A stretch of 64,000 nt of DNA from Triatoma infestans (GCA_011037195.1 JAAEAF010000391.1:248001-312000), one strand, 5' to 3'; counted from the stretch's first letter, positions 21,416 to 32,865 are shown. Numbers and translations: made by a program. The notes: generated by a model from the sequence alone, not told the origin.

Positions 21416-21532
21416 TTATTTTTTTTTAATCCATTGAAAGAATAGTTTCTTTTTTTTTTTAGTTTCCAATTTTCTCCCTTTGTGCTTCGCATTTAGTATT
21501 GAGTACAATATAAAGACTTTACTACTAGATCA

Positions 21533-21728
21533 GGGGCGGGTGTTGGTTAGTGGTTATGAGTATGGATTTGTATGTGGGAGAACCCTCGTTCAAGTCCCGC
21601 GTGTAACTGCTAAATTTAATGAAAAATGTTAACAATAAAGTAGGTGCTTCCGTACCCGTCCACGACACCTAATTTGGTGGTCGGACGTTAAGCCCGCTGA
21701 AAAAATAGGCATCACTTTACTTTTTTTA
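21533..21728 (+). mobile_element. SINE-2 with intact target-site duplication
   Basis: tRNA-derived head (GTTAGTGGTTATGAG A box, GTTCAAGTCCCGC B box) and a body with AAAGTAGGTGCTTCCG, CGTCCACGACACCTAATTTG and GGACGTTAAGCCCGC. A perfect 16-bp duplication, CTTTACTACTAGATCA, flanks it at 21517-21532 and 21729-21744. Confidence 0.9.
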
Positions 21729-21744
21729 CTTTACTACTAGATCA

Positions 21745-22069
21745 TTTTAAATTTAGAGAAATTAAGTGGTGGACAAGATATTAAAGGACTGGACTATTTT
21801 AAAAATAAGTATGGATACAGATGTCTATATAGAATAGTTATACTGCTTTATATAACAAAACCAAACAAACAAAAAAGGCGCCCTTAGGGAAATAGTTTGA
21901 TATATAAGTCAATGGCGGCCATGAAGTTGGCAAGTTGGGGTGCTGCATGAGTAAAACGAAACATGTCCAAATTGAATTAAATAAAAACTCACATGGATAT
22001 TTTAAAGATCTTTTCTGTTATACAAATAAAAAAAATCTGTTATAAAATAAAAAAGAAATTCATAGTAGT
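21745..22069. other. Intergenic DNA
   Basis: No gene. A GC-richer patch near 21910-21960 (GGCGGCCATGAAGTTGG) may be transposon debris. Confidence 0.4.
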
Positions 22070-22645
22070 TTTTATGGAGAAAATCGCAAAAATTAAAAAC
22101 TACTTCCTAGTAAAAACGCACTTCTGATCATCCGATTTTTTTCAAACTCGTAATTTCAACACTTTTAATTCTAATAAATATCATGTAGATAATAGAATTG
22201 TGTAATAAACTGAAATAGCAATTTAAAGGAAACCGTAACCCCCAAAAGTACCCTTAAATGAATTTTCCCGGAGAAATATTTCAAATAAAAACGGTAGCTC
22301 TGTGTATGTTAGTTGATGTACCAAATTTTCAAGAAAATCGTTGAAGCAATTTTCGAGAAAATTGCTAAATAGTAAAAAAATCAAACTAGTAAAGTGGTAC
22401 TTCCGGTTGAGAGATTATAAAAGATAACTTATTGTCGAATCCAATGGTTTGAACTTTCTACGGTTTTTCATTTATGAGATGTTCACGGTGTTCACATTCA
22501 TACATACACTCACACACAAGGACCATTTTTTTTGGACTCAGGGGACCTCAAAACAGATACTTCCGGTGAAAAGTCGATATCGAAAATTTGAAGGAATTGC
22601 AATACTTCCTCTTACTAGGAGTAAGAAGAGAAAGTAAAAATAATA
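22070..22645 (-). repeat. Fam-A copy
   Basis: Runs from mid-module to the hairpin end (CTCTTACTAGGAGTAAGAAG). The microsatellite is reduced to ACACTCACACACAAGG. Confidence 0.8.
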
Positions 22646-23164
22646 TTTCGAACAAAACAAAAATATTTTGCCGTTAAAACTTCACGACACTATAAAAATA
22701 TTTTTTTTGTTTAATATAACATATGATATCACACACAGTTTCAATCAAGGCTGCCCGGCGAGCAGCTACAATAACACTAGTTCGGTCGCATTATTAAGGC
22801 AAACGAACTTCGTCGGAAATAACCGAATATGACCACTTTTTGACACTGTGAATTCGGCAGCGTCAACATCAAGCATCGCTGATTAAGTAATTCTTTTTTA
22901 AAAACAGATTTATTAATGGTATTTAAATATCACTCTGACTCACACTCACCTCATTATGCAAAGACTGATATGTTATTATTATTTTTTATTATAAATTTAA
23001 AAATGAATTTTTGTAATTATTTTCTGGGGGTGCTGCAATGTCCGCAGCGCATGTGCACCACCCGCCACTGATATGTATCTATAAAATCGTCAATTAGGCA
23101 TCTAAAATGATGATAAATTGAAATCACCAATTCAGTGTATATTGGAAACCTAGAAGTAATGGAT
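22646..23164. other. Intergenic DNA with a GC-rich patch
   Basis: 22755-22880 (GGCTGCCCGGCGAGCAGC, TTCGTCGGAAATAACCG) and 23025-23070 (TCCGCAGCGCATGTGCACC) stand out from the AT-rich background and look like transposon remains. No reading frame is recognisable. Confidence 0.4.
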
Positions 23165-23174
23165 AATCCTAAGC

Positions 23175-23390
23175 AGGGGCGGGTGTTGGTGTAGTGGTTA
23201 TGAGCATGGACTTGTAAGTGGGAGGACCCCAGTTCGAGTCCAGCGTATAACTGCTAAATTTTATATTTGTTTAAAAAATGTTAACAGTAAAGTAGGTGCT
23301 TCCGCCCCCGTCCACGACACCTAATTTGGTAGTTGGACGTTAAGCCCGCCTGAAAAAATAGGCATTACTTTACTTTACTTTTACTTTTTT
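23175..23390 (+). mobile_element. SINE-2, intact, with target-site duplication
   Basis: The best SINE-2 copy: A box GTGTAGTGGTTATGAGC, B box AGTTCGAGTCC and the same body as 21533. It is flanked by AATCCTAAGC at 23165-23174 and 23391-23400. Confidence 0.9.
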
Positions 23391-23400
23391 AATCCTAAGC

Positions 23401-23833
23401 GAAGGCTTTTAATCAAAAGTGGATATATTTTTACAAGATCAAATGCCTTCCAGTTTGTCTGTCAATAATGGCAAAATTTTTATATGACTTGATGACTCAA
23501 TTATTATTTTTGTTAAAATAAAAAAGAATATTTATTTAAACCAAACAATAAGAAACAATGACCTGTGATTCATTGATGAAGTTACATTCATTTGCCAAAG
23601 TCATTATTTATGAATCAAGAGGAAAAACTTATAAAAAACATTGAATTTATTGTAAATTATTTATTGACAATCTTTTTCAATTCATGAAGAAATAAGTGCT
23701 AACAAACAATAAAGAAATATATATTTTATTACACGATTTAAAAACATTTTTACAATAAAAGAGAAAAACATTTTTACAAAATTCCTAAAGAGAAATGTAA
23801 AAACTCTTTAAACTAATTGGAGCATGTTGTTAT
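23401..23833. other. Upstream region of glycine-rich gene 1
   Basis: AT-rich with no recognised repeat. Confidence 0.4.
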
Positions 23834-23857
23834 CGGAATTTAGGGGAATTGTGTAAA
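23834..23857 (+). promoter_or_regulatory. Conserved upstream block of the glycine-rich genes
   Basis: GGAATTTAGGGGAATTGTG followed by TAAA, 22 bases before the TATA box. It is nearly identical to 31781-31804 and 47018-47041, while the flanking DNA differs from gene 1. Confidence 0.55.
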
Positions 23858-23878
23858 CTCTCCTACCTTATAGATATG

Positions 23879-23887
23879 TATATAAAG
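23879..23887 (+). promoter_or_regulatory. TATA box, glycine-rich gene 1
   Basis: TATATAAAG, 55 bases before the start codon of exon 1, which implies a leader of about 30 bases. Confidence 0.75.
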
Positions 23888-23941
23888 TGTCGGACGTGTA
23901 TGCTAATTGTGTAGTCGTAACAAATATAATCTACAATTACA

Positions 23942-24709
23942 ATGTTTTCAAAGGTAATACATAGATTCACAGACATATTGTATTGAAACAAACAAAATTA
24001 TTCATTAATTAGTTTTATTAAGAATAATTCATTTGTCTTCCAGGTAATTTTAGTAGCAGTTTCTACCATTGCTTTGGCCAGTGCTCATGCAATTGGCGTC
24101 GGAAGTTTCGGCGGTGTGGGTGGACAAGGAGGTGCTGGTGGTGTAGGAATAGGACTTAAACATGGAGGTACCAGCTCTAATAACTTTAATCTAGTTTCCA
24201 AACATGCTGGAATTGTCAAATTTGAAGGTATAGAAGAAGGTGCAGGAATAAAAGAAGGACTAGGCGGTGGAGCAGGAATTGGAGGAGGAATCTCCGAAGG
24301 TGTTGGTGGTGGTGTAGGAATAGGAATTAAACATGGAGGTACCAGCTATAATAACTTTAATCTAGTTTCCAAACATGCTGGAATTGTCAAATTTGTGGGT
24401 GAAGAAGAAGGTGTAGGAATAAAAGGAGGACTAGGCGGTGGAGCAGGAATTGGAGGAGGAATCTCCGAAGGTGTTGGTGGTGGTGTAGGAATAGGACTTA
24501 AACATGGAGGTACCAGCTCTAATAACTTTAATCTAGTGTCTAAACATGAGGGATTTGTCAAATATGAAGGTGCAGGAATTGGCGGCGGAATTGGTGGTGC
24601 AGGCATTGGAGGCGGATTCGGTGGTGCTGGTGGAGCTATCGGAGGACATCATAAAGTTGGTGGCACCAGTTCTATTAACTACAATCTTGTTTCAAAAGTA
24701 CATTGGTGA
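23942..24709 (+). CDS. Glycine-rich secreted repeat protein 1
   Basis: Exon 1 is 23942-23953 (MFSK) and exon 2 is 24044-24709 after a phase-0 GT-AG intron. The product has 225 residues. The signal peptide is MFSKVILVAVSTIALASA, with cleavage near SAHA. The mature chain holds three repeats of about 55-60 residues, each KHGGTS(S/Y)NNFNLVSK, then HAGIVKF or HEGFVKY, an acidic patch (EEGAGIK) and a Gly-rich stretch (LGGGAGIGGGISEG). A C-terminal half-repeat ends in LVSKVHW. There are no cysteines and no known domain. Gly-rich spacers alternating with a constant polar block suggest an extracellular structural protein of cuticle, a secretion or a coating; this is inferred. Genes 2 and 3 (31893, 47130) are paralogues with four repeats. 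I do not recognise the family by name. Confidence 0.9.
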
Positions 24710-24739
24710 TGTTAATTGTATCAATGTTTTGTGTTTGTA

Positions 24740-24745
24740 AATAAA
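24740..24745 (+). terminator. Poly(A) signal, glycine-rich gene 1
   Basis: AATAAA, 31 bases past the stop codon. Confidence 0.7.
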
Positions 24746-24924
24746 TAGACAAATAACAAATTTGGGTTTTTAATAACTAATCTTTATGGAAACTTCATCT
24801 CAGGTTTTGTCACGTGACATAAGTCAAATCTGTTGAATGATTGGGGATAAATTGACAATGGATCAATGAATTTACAATGAAACAACTCTCAACAAAAGCT
24901 AAGTATAGCATGGAATTTGTAGTT

Positions 24925-25255
24925 TGTAGCCGAGGAAGTACTGTGATCGTGTCATACTTTCGAAATTGAGTTTTAGCAATACATATGAACAAAATATCTC
25001 ACAAAACGAAAAAATTTCAGAAAGCACAAACTTGAAATACCTTTTCGCATCAGACTCCAAGGTTTCTGTAAAAATTCATTAATCCGAAATGCGTCTTAAC
25101 CGAATGTTTTTTTTTTTTTAACAGTTTTCTTTGAGTTTCATATCTTTACATATATATAGACCAAAGAGTTTTATTTAAAACATGTTCCAGTAAAATTTTG
25201 TTTTTGAGGAAGTTGCTGCGTCAAGGTTACCTGTAAAGTTCTACTATAGTACAAT
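24925..25255 (+). repeat. Diverged Fam-A copy
   Basis: Lacks the first bases of the hairpin. GAGGAAGTACTGTGATCGTG, a degraded block without the GT run and a CCGAAATGCGTCTTAACC module start are visible. Confidence 0.65.
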
Positions 25256-25284
25256 ATACGGTTCAATCATCTATATAATTAGCT

Positions 25285-25475
25285 CAATAGTAGCGGAGCG
25301 GTCTAGCCACGCGGCTGTCCCTGGTTCGAGTCAAGCAATGTTGCCCTTAGATTTTTCTCGCTCTAGAAACTTGTAACACTCATTGTCCGGTGATGGGCAG
25401 TGTTGTCCTGTAACGAGCGAAAACCTGCTCAGAGGCAGGCAGTGTACTGAGAAGTCTCCGAATTTTAGAGTAGCT
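25285..25475 (+). mobile_element. SINE-1, old copy
   Basis: The B box CTGGTTCGAGTC and body words (GTCCGGTGATGGGCAGTG, CAGTGTACTGAGAAG) match SINE-1. The A-box region is altered and there is a short A tail. Confidence 0.7.
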
Positions 25476-26399
25476 ATACAAAAAAAAAATCACGAGATTC
25501 AATAGCAATTTTGTGGAATAAGTTCCATATGTTTCATTGTCATAAAGGAATATAACCTAATTTTACCATAATAAGGGATGTAACAGAAGTATGTGGTTTT
25601 CTGTGAATCTACATTACCCAGGTAATTCGAACGACATAGTTTTTTAAATTTTTGTTCAAATTTCAACATAACATAAGCAGTTTCCATATTAAAAAACCAA
25701 CTGGTTTTCTTTAACCATAAACTTATCCATCGTTTTAATAGACATTCTTAATTTTCCTACGAAATATTATATTATCATCTTCATTTATAGCATATTAATT
25801 TCATTATTTTTAATTTATGTTTTATTTAACTCGAAGTTTTATGAATTAATTTACTCTAAGCAAAAAAAAAAATAAAGACTGGCGTTTCCAAAGTAAGTAT
25901 GGGGCAAATCTTTTTTCAGATTCAAGAGATAAACCTATATTTATGACCATAAAAATCTCATATAATGAATACTTCATTGTCAAATTATATAAACGCATGA
26001 TCCCCTTAATAAACATTTAACCCAATAAATGTAAAAATACTTTTTTTTTAGAGAATAATCAAGTGAAGTAAAAGGTGTTAAAGGAAGTATTTTTCTAGAA
26101 GGCGGAAAACATGTTCGGATCTGATCACAATTTATTGAAACTCTTAGATGAAACTGCTTACATAGCAGTTATTAGCTGCCTAAGTCTGCTGTCTAAGATT
26201 GGGAATCAGGAAATATTTTATGGTTTTTTTTTATTGTTGAAATAAATATTTTAATCTTACATTTTATATATAAATCAAAATTTCGGAGGCTATCTTATTC
26301 TGTCTGACCCATTATCGCCAGTCCTCCACTGGTGTGTTTTATATAAAATAGCGAAACTAAATAAACCATTGCAGAAATTTAATATTTCGTTTGGAAATA
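25476..26399. other. AT-rich intergenic DNA
   Basis: No gene or recognised repeat. Confidence 0.5.
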
Positions 26400-27352
26400 T
26401 TTTCTCTTACTCCTAGTAAGAGGAAGTACTGTAATTGTGTCAAATTTTCGATATCGAGTTTTCACCGGAAATATCCATTTGGATGTCCCCTGAGTCCAAA
26501 AAAGTGTTTTTAGCAAATGGTCTCTGTGTGTGTGTATGTATGTGAACAGCATAGCTCAAAGACGAAAAACCGTAGAAAATTGAAACATGATATTCCGTTT
26601 AGATATCACTATGGATCTCTGACAGTACGTTATCTGTCAAAATTCCTCAACCGAAAGTTTTATCAGTTGGATTTTTTATTTTTTGCAATTTTCTCCAAAA
26701 ATGGCTCCAACGATTTTCTTTAAACTTGGAACATTAACTGCACATACTAACAGCTACAACTTTTATTTGAAACATTTTTCCGGAAAAATGCATTTAAGGG
26801 CACTTTTGGAGGAGGGGTGGGGTTAGGTTGTCCTCTAAAGTGCTATTTCAGTTTATTACAACTAAATAATGTTACTTAGAATTAACTATGTTTTTTCCGA
26901 ATTTGAAAAATTGGATAACCGGAAGTGCGTTTACTTTACCACTTTATTAAATGATTTATTCTCTTTTTCGCTATTTTCTCAAAAATGGCTCCGACGATTT
27001 TCCTGACTGTATATAAACTAAACATGCAGATCTAGAACTTTCATTTAAAACATTTCTCTGGAAAAATTCATTTAAGGGCACTTTTATGGGTGGGTGGGGT
27101 TTATATTTTTTCTCTAAAGTGCTATCATAGTTGATTATACAATTCTATCATCCAAACAAAATTAATTAGAAATAAATAGATGGCAAAAATTCCGAGTTTT
27201 AAGAAATTTAGTAAACCGGAAGTGCGCTTTTACTGAACAGTTTTTCAGTTTTCGACAAATTTCATTAAATTTGGTAAACAAACTATAAAATTTGTCAATT
27301 ATTATTTTGAGAACTGGAGTAAGAGAAAGTTGTGTGTGTGACCAGATTTTTT
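26400..27352 (+). mobile_element. Fam-A copy, near full length
   Basis: Runs from TTTCTCTTACTCCTAGTAAG to GACCAGATTTTTTT. A second copy follows immediately, head to tail. Confidence 0.85.
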
Positions 27353-28510
27353 TTACTTCCTCTTACTCCTTAGTGTCAAATTTTCGATATTGAGTTTTTA
27401 CCAGAAATATCCATTTGAGGTCCCCTGAGTCCAAAAAAAGGGTTTTTAGCAAATGATCGGTGTGTGTGTGTGTGTGAATAGCATAGCTCAAAAACGAAAA
27501 TATGCAGAAAGTTCAAACTTGATATTCCGTTAGATATGGGATCCGACAATATGTTATCTTCAAAATTCCTCAACCGGAAGTAACATTTACTGAATGATTT
27601 TTTTCACTTTTGTCAAAAATGACACGATTTTCTTTAAACTTGGTATATCAGAATCCTCACGCGATGGTCTAGTGGCTAGCGCACTCGCTTTTCGTGAGAG
27701 AATTTATGGTTCGATTCCCGTGGGGGCAAAGTCGGTGTTGACTCAGCATCGTGATAAAAAGTGGGAAGCTGCAGTTAGTAGCGCCCTAGGTAGCGAAGGC
27801 CGGAACTAAACGGCGTGGGAACTGTGTGGAGGGTTACCACACGCCCCTATATTCGAATCGCCGTCTAAGAAGCCTTGGCCCTTGATGGGCTGTTGTGCCA
27901 TAGAGTTTTTTTTTTGGTATATCAGCTACATACAATGATCTACAACTTTTTATTTGAAACAATTCTTTGGAAAATTTAGGTTGTCCTCTAAAGTGCTATT
28001 TCGGTTTGTTACACATTTCTATCATCTAAATAATATTAATTAGAATTAAATAATATGTTCCTGAAATTCCGAGTTTGAAGAAAATCAGATGACCGGAAGT
28101 GTGTTTTTACTGAAAAGTATTTTTCAATGATCTGCTATTTTTTTGAAACGGCTCCAACGATTTTCCTTTAAACTATGAATCTGAACTACAAATATAAAGT
28201 GCTACAAATTTTATTTGAAACATTTCTCCGGATAAAGTCATTTAAGCGGGCTTTTGTGGGAGGGGTAGGGTTAGTTTGCCTCTAAAGTGCTATCTTAGTT
28301 GATTATACAATTCTGCCATCTACATAAAATTATTTAAAAATAAATAGGCTGCCAAAATTCTGAATTTCAAGAAAATTATTAAACCAGAAGTGTGTTTTAC
28401 TGAACAGTTTTTTTAGTTTTTGTGATTTTCTTCATAAAAACACTGAAGAATTTCATTAAATTTGGTATACTAACTATGAAGTTTGTCAATTACAATTTTG
28501 AAAACTGCTA
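27353..28510 (+). mobile_element. Fam-A copy split by SINE-3
   Basis: Starts ACTTCCTCTTACTCC directly after the previous copy. SINE-3 (27652-27913) splits the sequence within the ACTTGGTATATCAGCTAC block. The distal end, after AATTTTGAAAACTGC, is replaced by mariner remains. Confidence 0.85.
27652..27913 (+). mobile_element. SINE-3, intact, with target-site duplication
   Basis: tRNA-derived head with A box TGGTCTAGTGGCTAGCGC and B box GGTTCGATTCCCG, a ~170-bp body (GTCGGTGTTGACTCAGC, CTAGGTAGCGAAGGCCGG, CTTGGCCCTTGATGGGC) and a T-run end. It is flanked by TTGGTATATCAG at 27640-27651 and 27914-27925. Confidence 0.9.
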
Positions 28511-28559
28511 ACAACTAGATAGAATTTACTAGAAAAGTGACCCAACGGTTTCCCAGCTT

Positions 28560-28915
28560 TCATCAATCGCAAACAAGTTTTATTCCTGCAAGATAACACT
28601 CAGCCACACATTTCTCGTCAGTAAAGGAAAAAAAATTGAAGATTGATGGCATTGAACTTTTTTTTTACCCCCAACTTGTAGTTCAGGCTTAGCTCCAGAT
28701 GACTATCATTTGTTTCCCTCCATGCTACGCTTTCTTTGCGGAAGTAAATTAAATAACTTCACCGAAGTTGAAACTAGAATATAGCAGATTTTTTATTCCA
28801 AACCCAAGGAATGGTATCAGCGAGACAGACAACAGCAGAAAGATGGCTTCAACAGTCAATTACAATGGGCTATATTTTTAACATTAATAAAAAATTCAAA
28901 ACGGTAATAAAAAAA
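28560..28915 (+). pseudogene. Mariner transposase C-terminal relic
   Basis: Interrupted frames give FIPARY/QDNTQPHIS-like residues around the second catalytic Asp. LAPDDYHLFPSMLRFLCGSK (third Asp region), LNNFTEVETRI, KPKEWYQRD and a final YNG motif follow. This is the C-terminal third of a classical mariner transposase. The N-terminal part and left terminal repeat are absent, and a CTGTCATATGACAG palindrome lies near the presumed right end. Confidence 0.85.
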
Positions 28916-29527
28916 AGTTAAACACTATCTGTCATATGACAGTTGCATCATGCGTAGAATACGTTTTCACGTCCGCTCCCCCCCCAACCCAATTCAACTC
29001 AGTGTTCATACTTTTTTAGTATGAGAAAACGTTTGTTCGGTTAACAATTTAAGAAAAACGTTCACTTTTTAGCAAATAGATGGCCTCCTAAAAAACGTAT
29101 TATACAACTTTTTTTTTTACTGAAAAACGTCTTTTTCTTTTTATACACCCCATTACATCATTGATGTAGAGATTCCTTGACTTTTTGTCCCTGGAGATCT
29201 GAGTAATCATGCGAATAGCCAGCATGATGCAGGAAGAGGCCGCTAACTTCCTAAAGTTAGGAAATAATAATAACAATAAAAATATTGATTTTTCAGATAT
29301 CTGAGAATCGATAGTTACTTATTTACCCAACAATGAAGCGATATTTCTGAAAAGCCATTATTATTACATGAGCTAAGATTTCTAATATTTCCGTTCTTAC
29401 ATACAGAGATTTGTTTTCACTCGAACTAGTCAATAATTGTTGTTTTTATTGATTTTTGAAAATGTTAATATTTTCAAGTATAAAATTTGTAGGCTACGTC
29501 AAGTCCAAAGCAAGTAAAATAAAATAA
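28916..29527. other. Intergenic DNA
   Basis: Holds a C run, poly-T and AT-rich sequence. No gene. Confidence 0.4.
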
Positions 29528-31665
29528 ATGTTGAAACTTTTTGTTAAGAAACCCCCAATAAATGCTGTATTGCTTACTCAGGGTATCACGTACCTATTGC
29601 CAAAAGTACCAGGAGTGAGTAACCCATCTGAATATCGTTCAGTAACCTGTCTTCAGATCCTCTGCAAAATTATGATTGCAGGCCTACCAATATTAATAAA
29701 TGAACATTTTACAAACAATGGTATTCGGTCAGTGGAACAAAAAGGATGCCGTAAAGGGGCAAAAGGTTGTAAGAAACAACTTATTATTGATGGCATCGCG
29801 TTGAAGCTAGCCCAGGTTAAACAAAGAAATCTCTATCTGTGTTTATGTTGATTACAGAAATGCGTTTGAATCTGTACTACATTCATGGTTGCAAAAAGTG
29901 CCATAGCTTTATAAAGTCAACCCAGTAATAAGATTATTTCTTCAGGAGGTTATGAGAGCTTGGCGAACTTCTCTGGTTCTGGAGGTGAGTCAACATTCCA
30001 TTACAACCGATTTGATACCAATTAGACGCGGAATCCTTCAAGGGGATTCTCTCATTCCTCTCTGATTTTGACTGAATCGCTGTCCCGTATGCTTAATAGC
30101 ACGGAATACGGGTTGAATTGAAAACTATGGACCCAGTCCATATAGTATCACATCTTTTCTACATGGATGACCTGAAATAGTAAGGAGGATGCCAAAAACA
30201 ATTGAATTAACTTATTCAAATAGTTACACACGGGACATTCAGATGGAGTTCGGCTTGGAGAAGTGTCGTACCCTTAGTGTATATCGAGGAGATCGTAGAG
30301 AATAATGACTTCGTAACGCCGGATGGAGATCTTTTGAAGCCATGGACGAACTTTCTTACTATTGATACCTAGGAGTGCAAGAGCAATCCAAACGAATTGA
30401 GCACATGTGAATGAAGAAGCAGCTGAAGTCAGAAATGTTAAAACGCTTGCAAACAGTTTTGAGATCTCAGTTGAGCTTGAGAAATATGGTACAGGCAAAC
30501 AACTCTTACGTCATTCCAACGCTGTATCATTCCTTTGGAATTATTTTTGGTCCAAAACGGATTTAGAAGATCTTGAAAGAGCACTGAGTATAGAAAGGGC
30601 GAAATACACAAGGCATCATCGGAGTTCTTGTGTTGAACGCATCACTCTCCCAACAGCAGAAGGTGGTGTGAGGATCGTGAGTGTAATATATCAGTACAAA
30701 TGCCAAATATGCCCACTGAGAAGGTATTTCTGTGACAGATGCAATGACTAATATCTTCATAGAGCTGTTTCAGGTTTGGATTCGCAATGGGCGCCACTAA
30801 ATCTGAGTGACCGGTCGCCTCAGGCTAACGAAAGGGTGTGTCAGAAACAATAAGTACATAGAAAGCCAACCCATTGCAGATGACATTGAAGGCCGAATGT
30901 CGACAAATCCGCGTCGAACGCATGGCTTAGGGACGGCAAACTTCTCTCAGAAACAGTTGGGTTCGTAATGGCCATCCAAGATCAGGTCATGGGCAAATAT
31001 TATAAAAAACATATTATTAGGATGCTGCAGTGACAGATGATGTCTGCAGACGGTGCCGCGAGAAACCTGAAAGCACTGACCATTAGAATTGGTGAATTTT
31101 CGGTTTTGGCCCACAATGATTACACCAAGCGTCATAACAATGTGGCTGGAACTGTTCATCGAGAACTGGCTGTTAGATATGGTTTGTAAGAAACCATTGC
31201 TGCACCATACTATAAGTACATTCCATCCCCAGTGCTGGAGGACAGTAGATACCGCCTACATTATGACCGATCTGTTATAACTGACAGGAATGTTAGTCAT
31301 AATAGGCCAGTATCATCCTTGAAGACAAATAATGAAGGATTTAAATGAATAGACAACGCTGTGCCAACCATACATAATTAAATTAATACTGCTGAGGAGA
31401 ATCTGAGAAAGTGTGCGGAGCTGGGAAAGAAATTACAGAATATGGAGGGCAGAGAGAGTCATGGTTGTTCCTCTTGTAATTTCCACGGTAGGAATTGTCC
31501 CCAAATGTCTACATGATGGTATCAAGCTTCTCAATTTTCATTCCTGATTAACCGTTTATATTCAGAAGGCCGTCATTTTGGATACATGCCGCATTGTGCG
31601 GCTGGCTATTTCTAAATAGTCTTGAAAGTGTGCTTGGTATATATTATGAGTTAAAAATAAATTAA
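29528..31665 (+). pseudogene. R2/R4-like non-LTR retrotransposon, broken (copy A)
   Basis: An open stretch at 29528-29848 carries NPSEYRSVTCLQILCKI and EQKGCRKGAKGCKKQLIID, typical of the reverse transcriptase fingers of the R2/R4 group with a restriction-like endonuclease. Interrupted frames continue with DYRNAFESV (first Asp box), RRGILQGDSL and a decayed catalytic region. Near 31088-31150 they read EFSVLAHNDYTKRHNNVAG, then YYKYIPSPVLEDS and DRSVITDR, the conserved C-terminal part. Many stops and at least several frameshifts make it non-functional. It lies directly upstream of glycine-rich gene 2 and is repeated at 44765-46902. Confidence 0.88.
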
Positions 31666-31780
31666 TAATAATAATAAAACCAATAAAAAGCTTCTTTTTT
31701 TATAAATAACATAAATATTTCAGGATCAGTGCAGCCCTCTGGTTGAATAAACATTGCTTTTCCTTTCACTTACTGAAGAT

Positions 31781-31804
31781 TGGAATTTAGGAGAATTGTG
31801 TAAA
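31781..31804 (+). promoter_or_regulatory. Conserved upstream block, glycine-rich gene 2
   Basis: GGAATTTAGGAGAATTGTG followed by TAAA, 30 bases before the TATA box. Same block as at 23834 and 47018. Confidence 0.55.
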
Positions 31805-31833
31805 ATTGTGCTACTTCTCCTTTTTCCATTTGA

Positions 31834-31840
31834 TATAAAA
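31834..31840 (+). promoter_or_regulatory. TATA box, glycine-rich gene 2
   Basis: TATAAAA, 53 bases before the terminus of the leader. An initiator-like ACAGT at 31865-31869 sits at the expected distance. Confidence 0.75.
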
Positions 31841-31892
31841 TCTCCGGTGAACTTACTAACCATAACAGTAAGAAATATATTATACATTTACA

Positions 31893-32830
31893 ATGTTCTC
31901 GAAGGTAGTTTATCTTTTTAATTAATATTTACGGATTTATTATATTGAATTGATTAATATTTGCTAAGTTTATTAATAATTATTTTTAAAAAAATGTGTA
32001 TTTACTAGGTAATCTTCTTAGCAATTTATACATTTGCTTTGGCCAGCGCTGATGCTATTGGCGTTGGAAGTTTAGGCGGAAGTGGTGGACAAGGAGGTGT
32101 TGCTGAAGGTGTCGGCCACGGAATAGAACTTAAACATGGAGGTACCAGCTCCAACAACTTTAATCTAGTTTCCAAATATGCTGGAATTGTCAAATTTGAA
32201 GGTGTAGAAGAAGGTGCAGGAATAAAAGAAGGACTAGGCGGTGGAGCAGGAATTGGAGGAGGAATCTCCGAAGGTATTGCTGGTGGTGTAGGAGTAGGAA
32301 TTAAACATGGAGGTACCAGCTCTAATAACTTTAATCTAGTTTCCAAACATGCTGGAATTGGCAAATTTGTAGCTGTAGAAGAAGGTGCAGGAATAAAAGG
32401 AGGACTAGGCGGTGGAGCAGGAATTGGAGGAGGAATCTCCGAAGGTGCTGTTGGTGGTGGGCTTAAACATGGAGGTACCAGCTCTAATAACTTTAATCTA
32501 GTTTCCAAACATGCTGGAATTGTCAAATTTGTAGGTGTAGAAGAAGGGGCGGGGATAAAAGGAGGCCTAGGCGGTGGAGTAGGAATTGGAGGAGGAATCT
32601 CCGAAGGTGCTCTTGGTGGTGGACTTAAACATGGAGGTACCAGTTCTAACAACTTTAATATAGTTTCCAAACATGAGGGATTTGTCAAATATGAAAGTGC
32701 AGGAATTGGTGGAGCAGGAATAGGAGGAGGATTCGGTGGTGTTGGAGGAGCTATCGGAGAACATCATCACCATAAAATTGGTGGCACCAGTTCTAATAAC
32801 TACAATCTTATCTCAAAAATACATTGGTGA
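31893..32830 (+). CDS. Glycine-rich secreted repeat protein 2
   Basis: Exon 1 is 31893-31904 (MFSK) and exon 2 is 32009-32830; the intron is phase 0 with GT-AG ends. The product has 277 residues. The signal peptide is MFSKVIFLAIYTFALASA. Four KHGGTSSNNFNLVSK repeats follow, with variants KYAGIVKF, KHAGIGKF, KHAGIVKF and KHEGFVKY, alternating with EEGAGIK(E/G)GLGGG and IGGGISEG spacers. A His-rich patch (EHHHHK) precedes a terminal half-repeat ending LISKIHW. It has one repeat more than gene 1 and differs from gene 3 (47130) at only three residues. There are no cysteines and no catalytic motifs. An extracellular structural role is inferred. A 220-codon minus-strand frame over the same DNA is a by-product of the GGN-rich repeats. 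Confidence 0.9.
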
Positions 32831-32859
32831 TGTTAATTGTATGCATTATTTTTATTTTA

Positions 32860-32865
32860 AATAAA
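32860..32865 (+). terminator. Poly(A) signal, glycine-rich gene 2
   Basis: AATAAA 30 bases past the stop, running into a long A stretch. Confidence 0.65.

Noticed and set aside
29528..29851. Intact reverse transcriptase gene
   Set aside because: Only the first ~107 codons are open; stops and frameshifts follow in both copies, so it is a relic.
32026..32688. Long minus-strand Pro-rich frame (and 24346-24606, 47263-47925)
   Set aside because: Exact antisense of the GGN-rich repeats in the glycine-rich genes; no start context, promoter or splice logic of its own.
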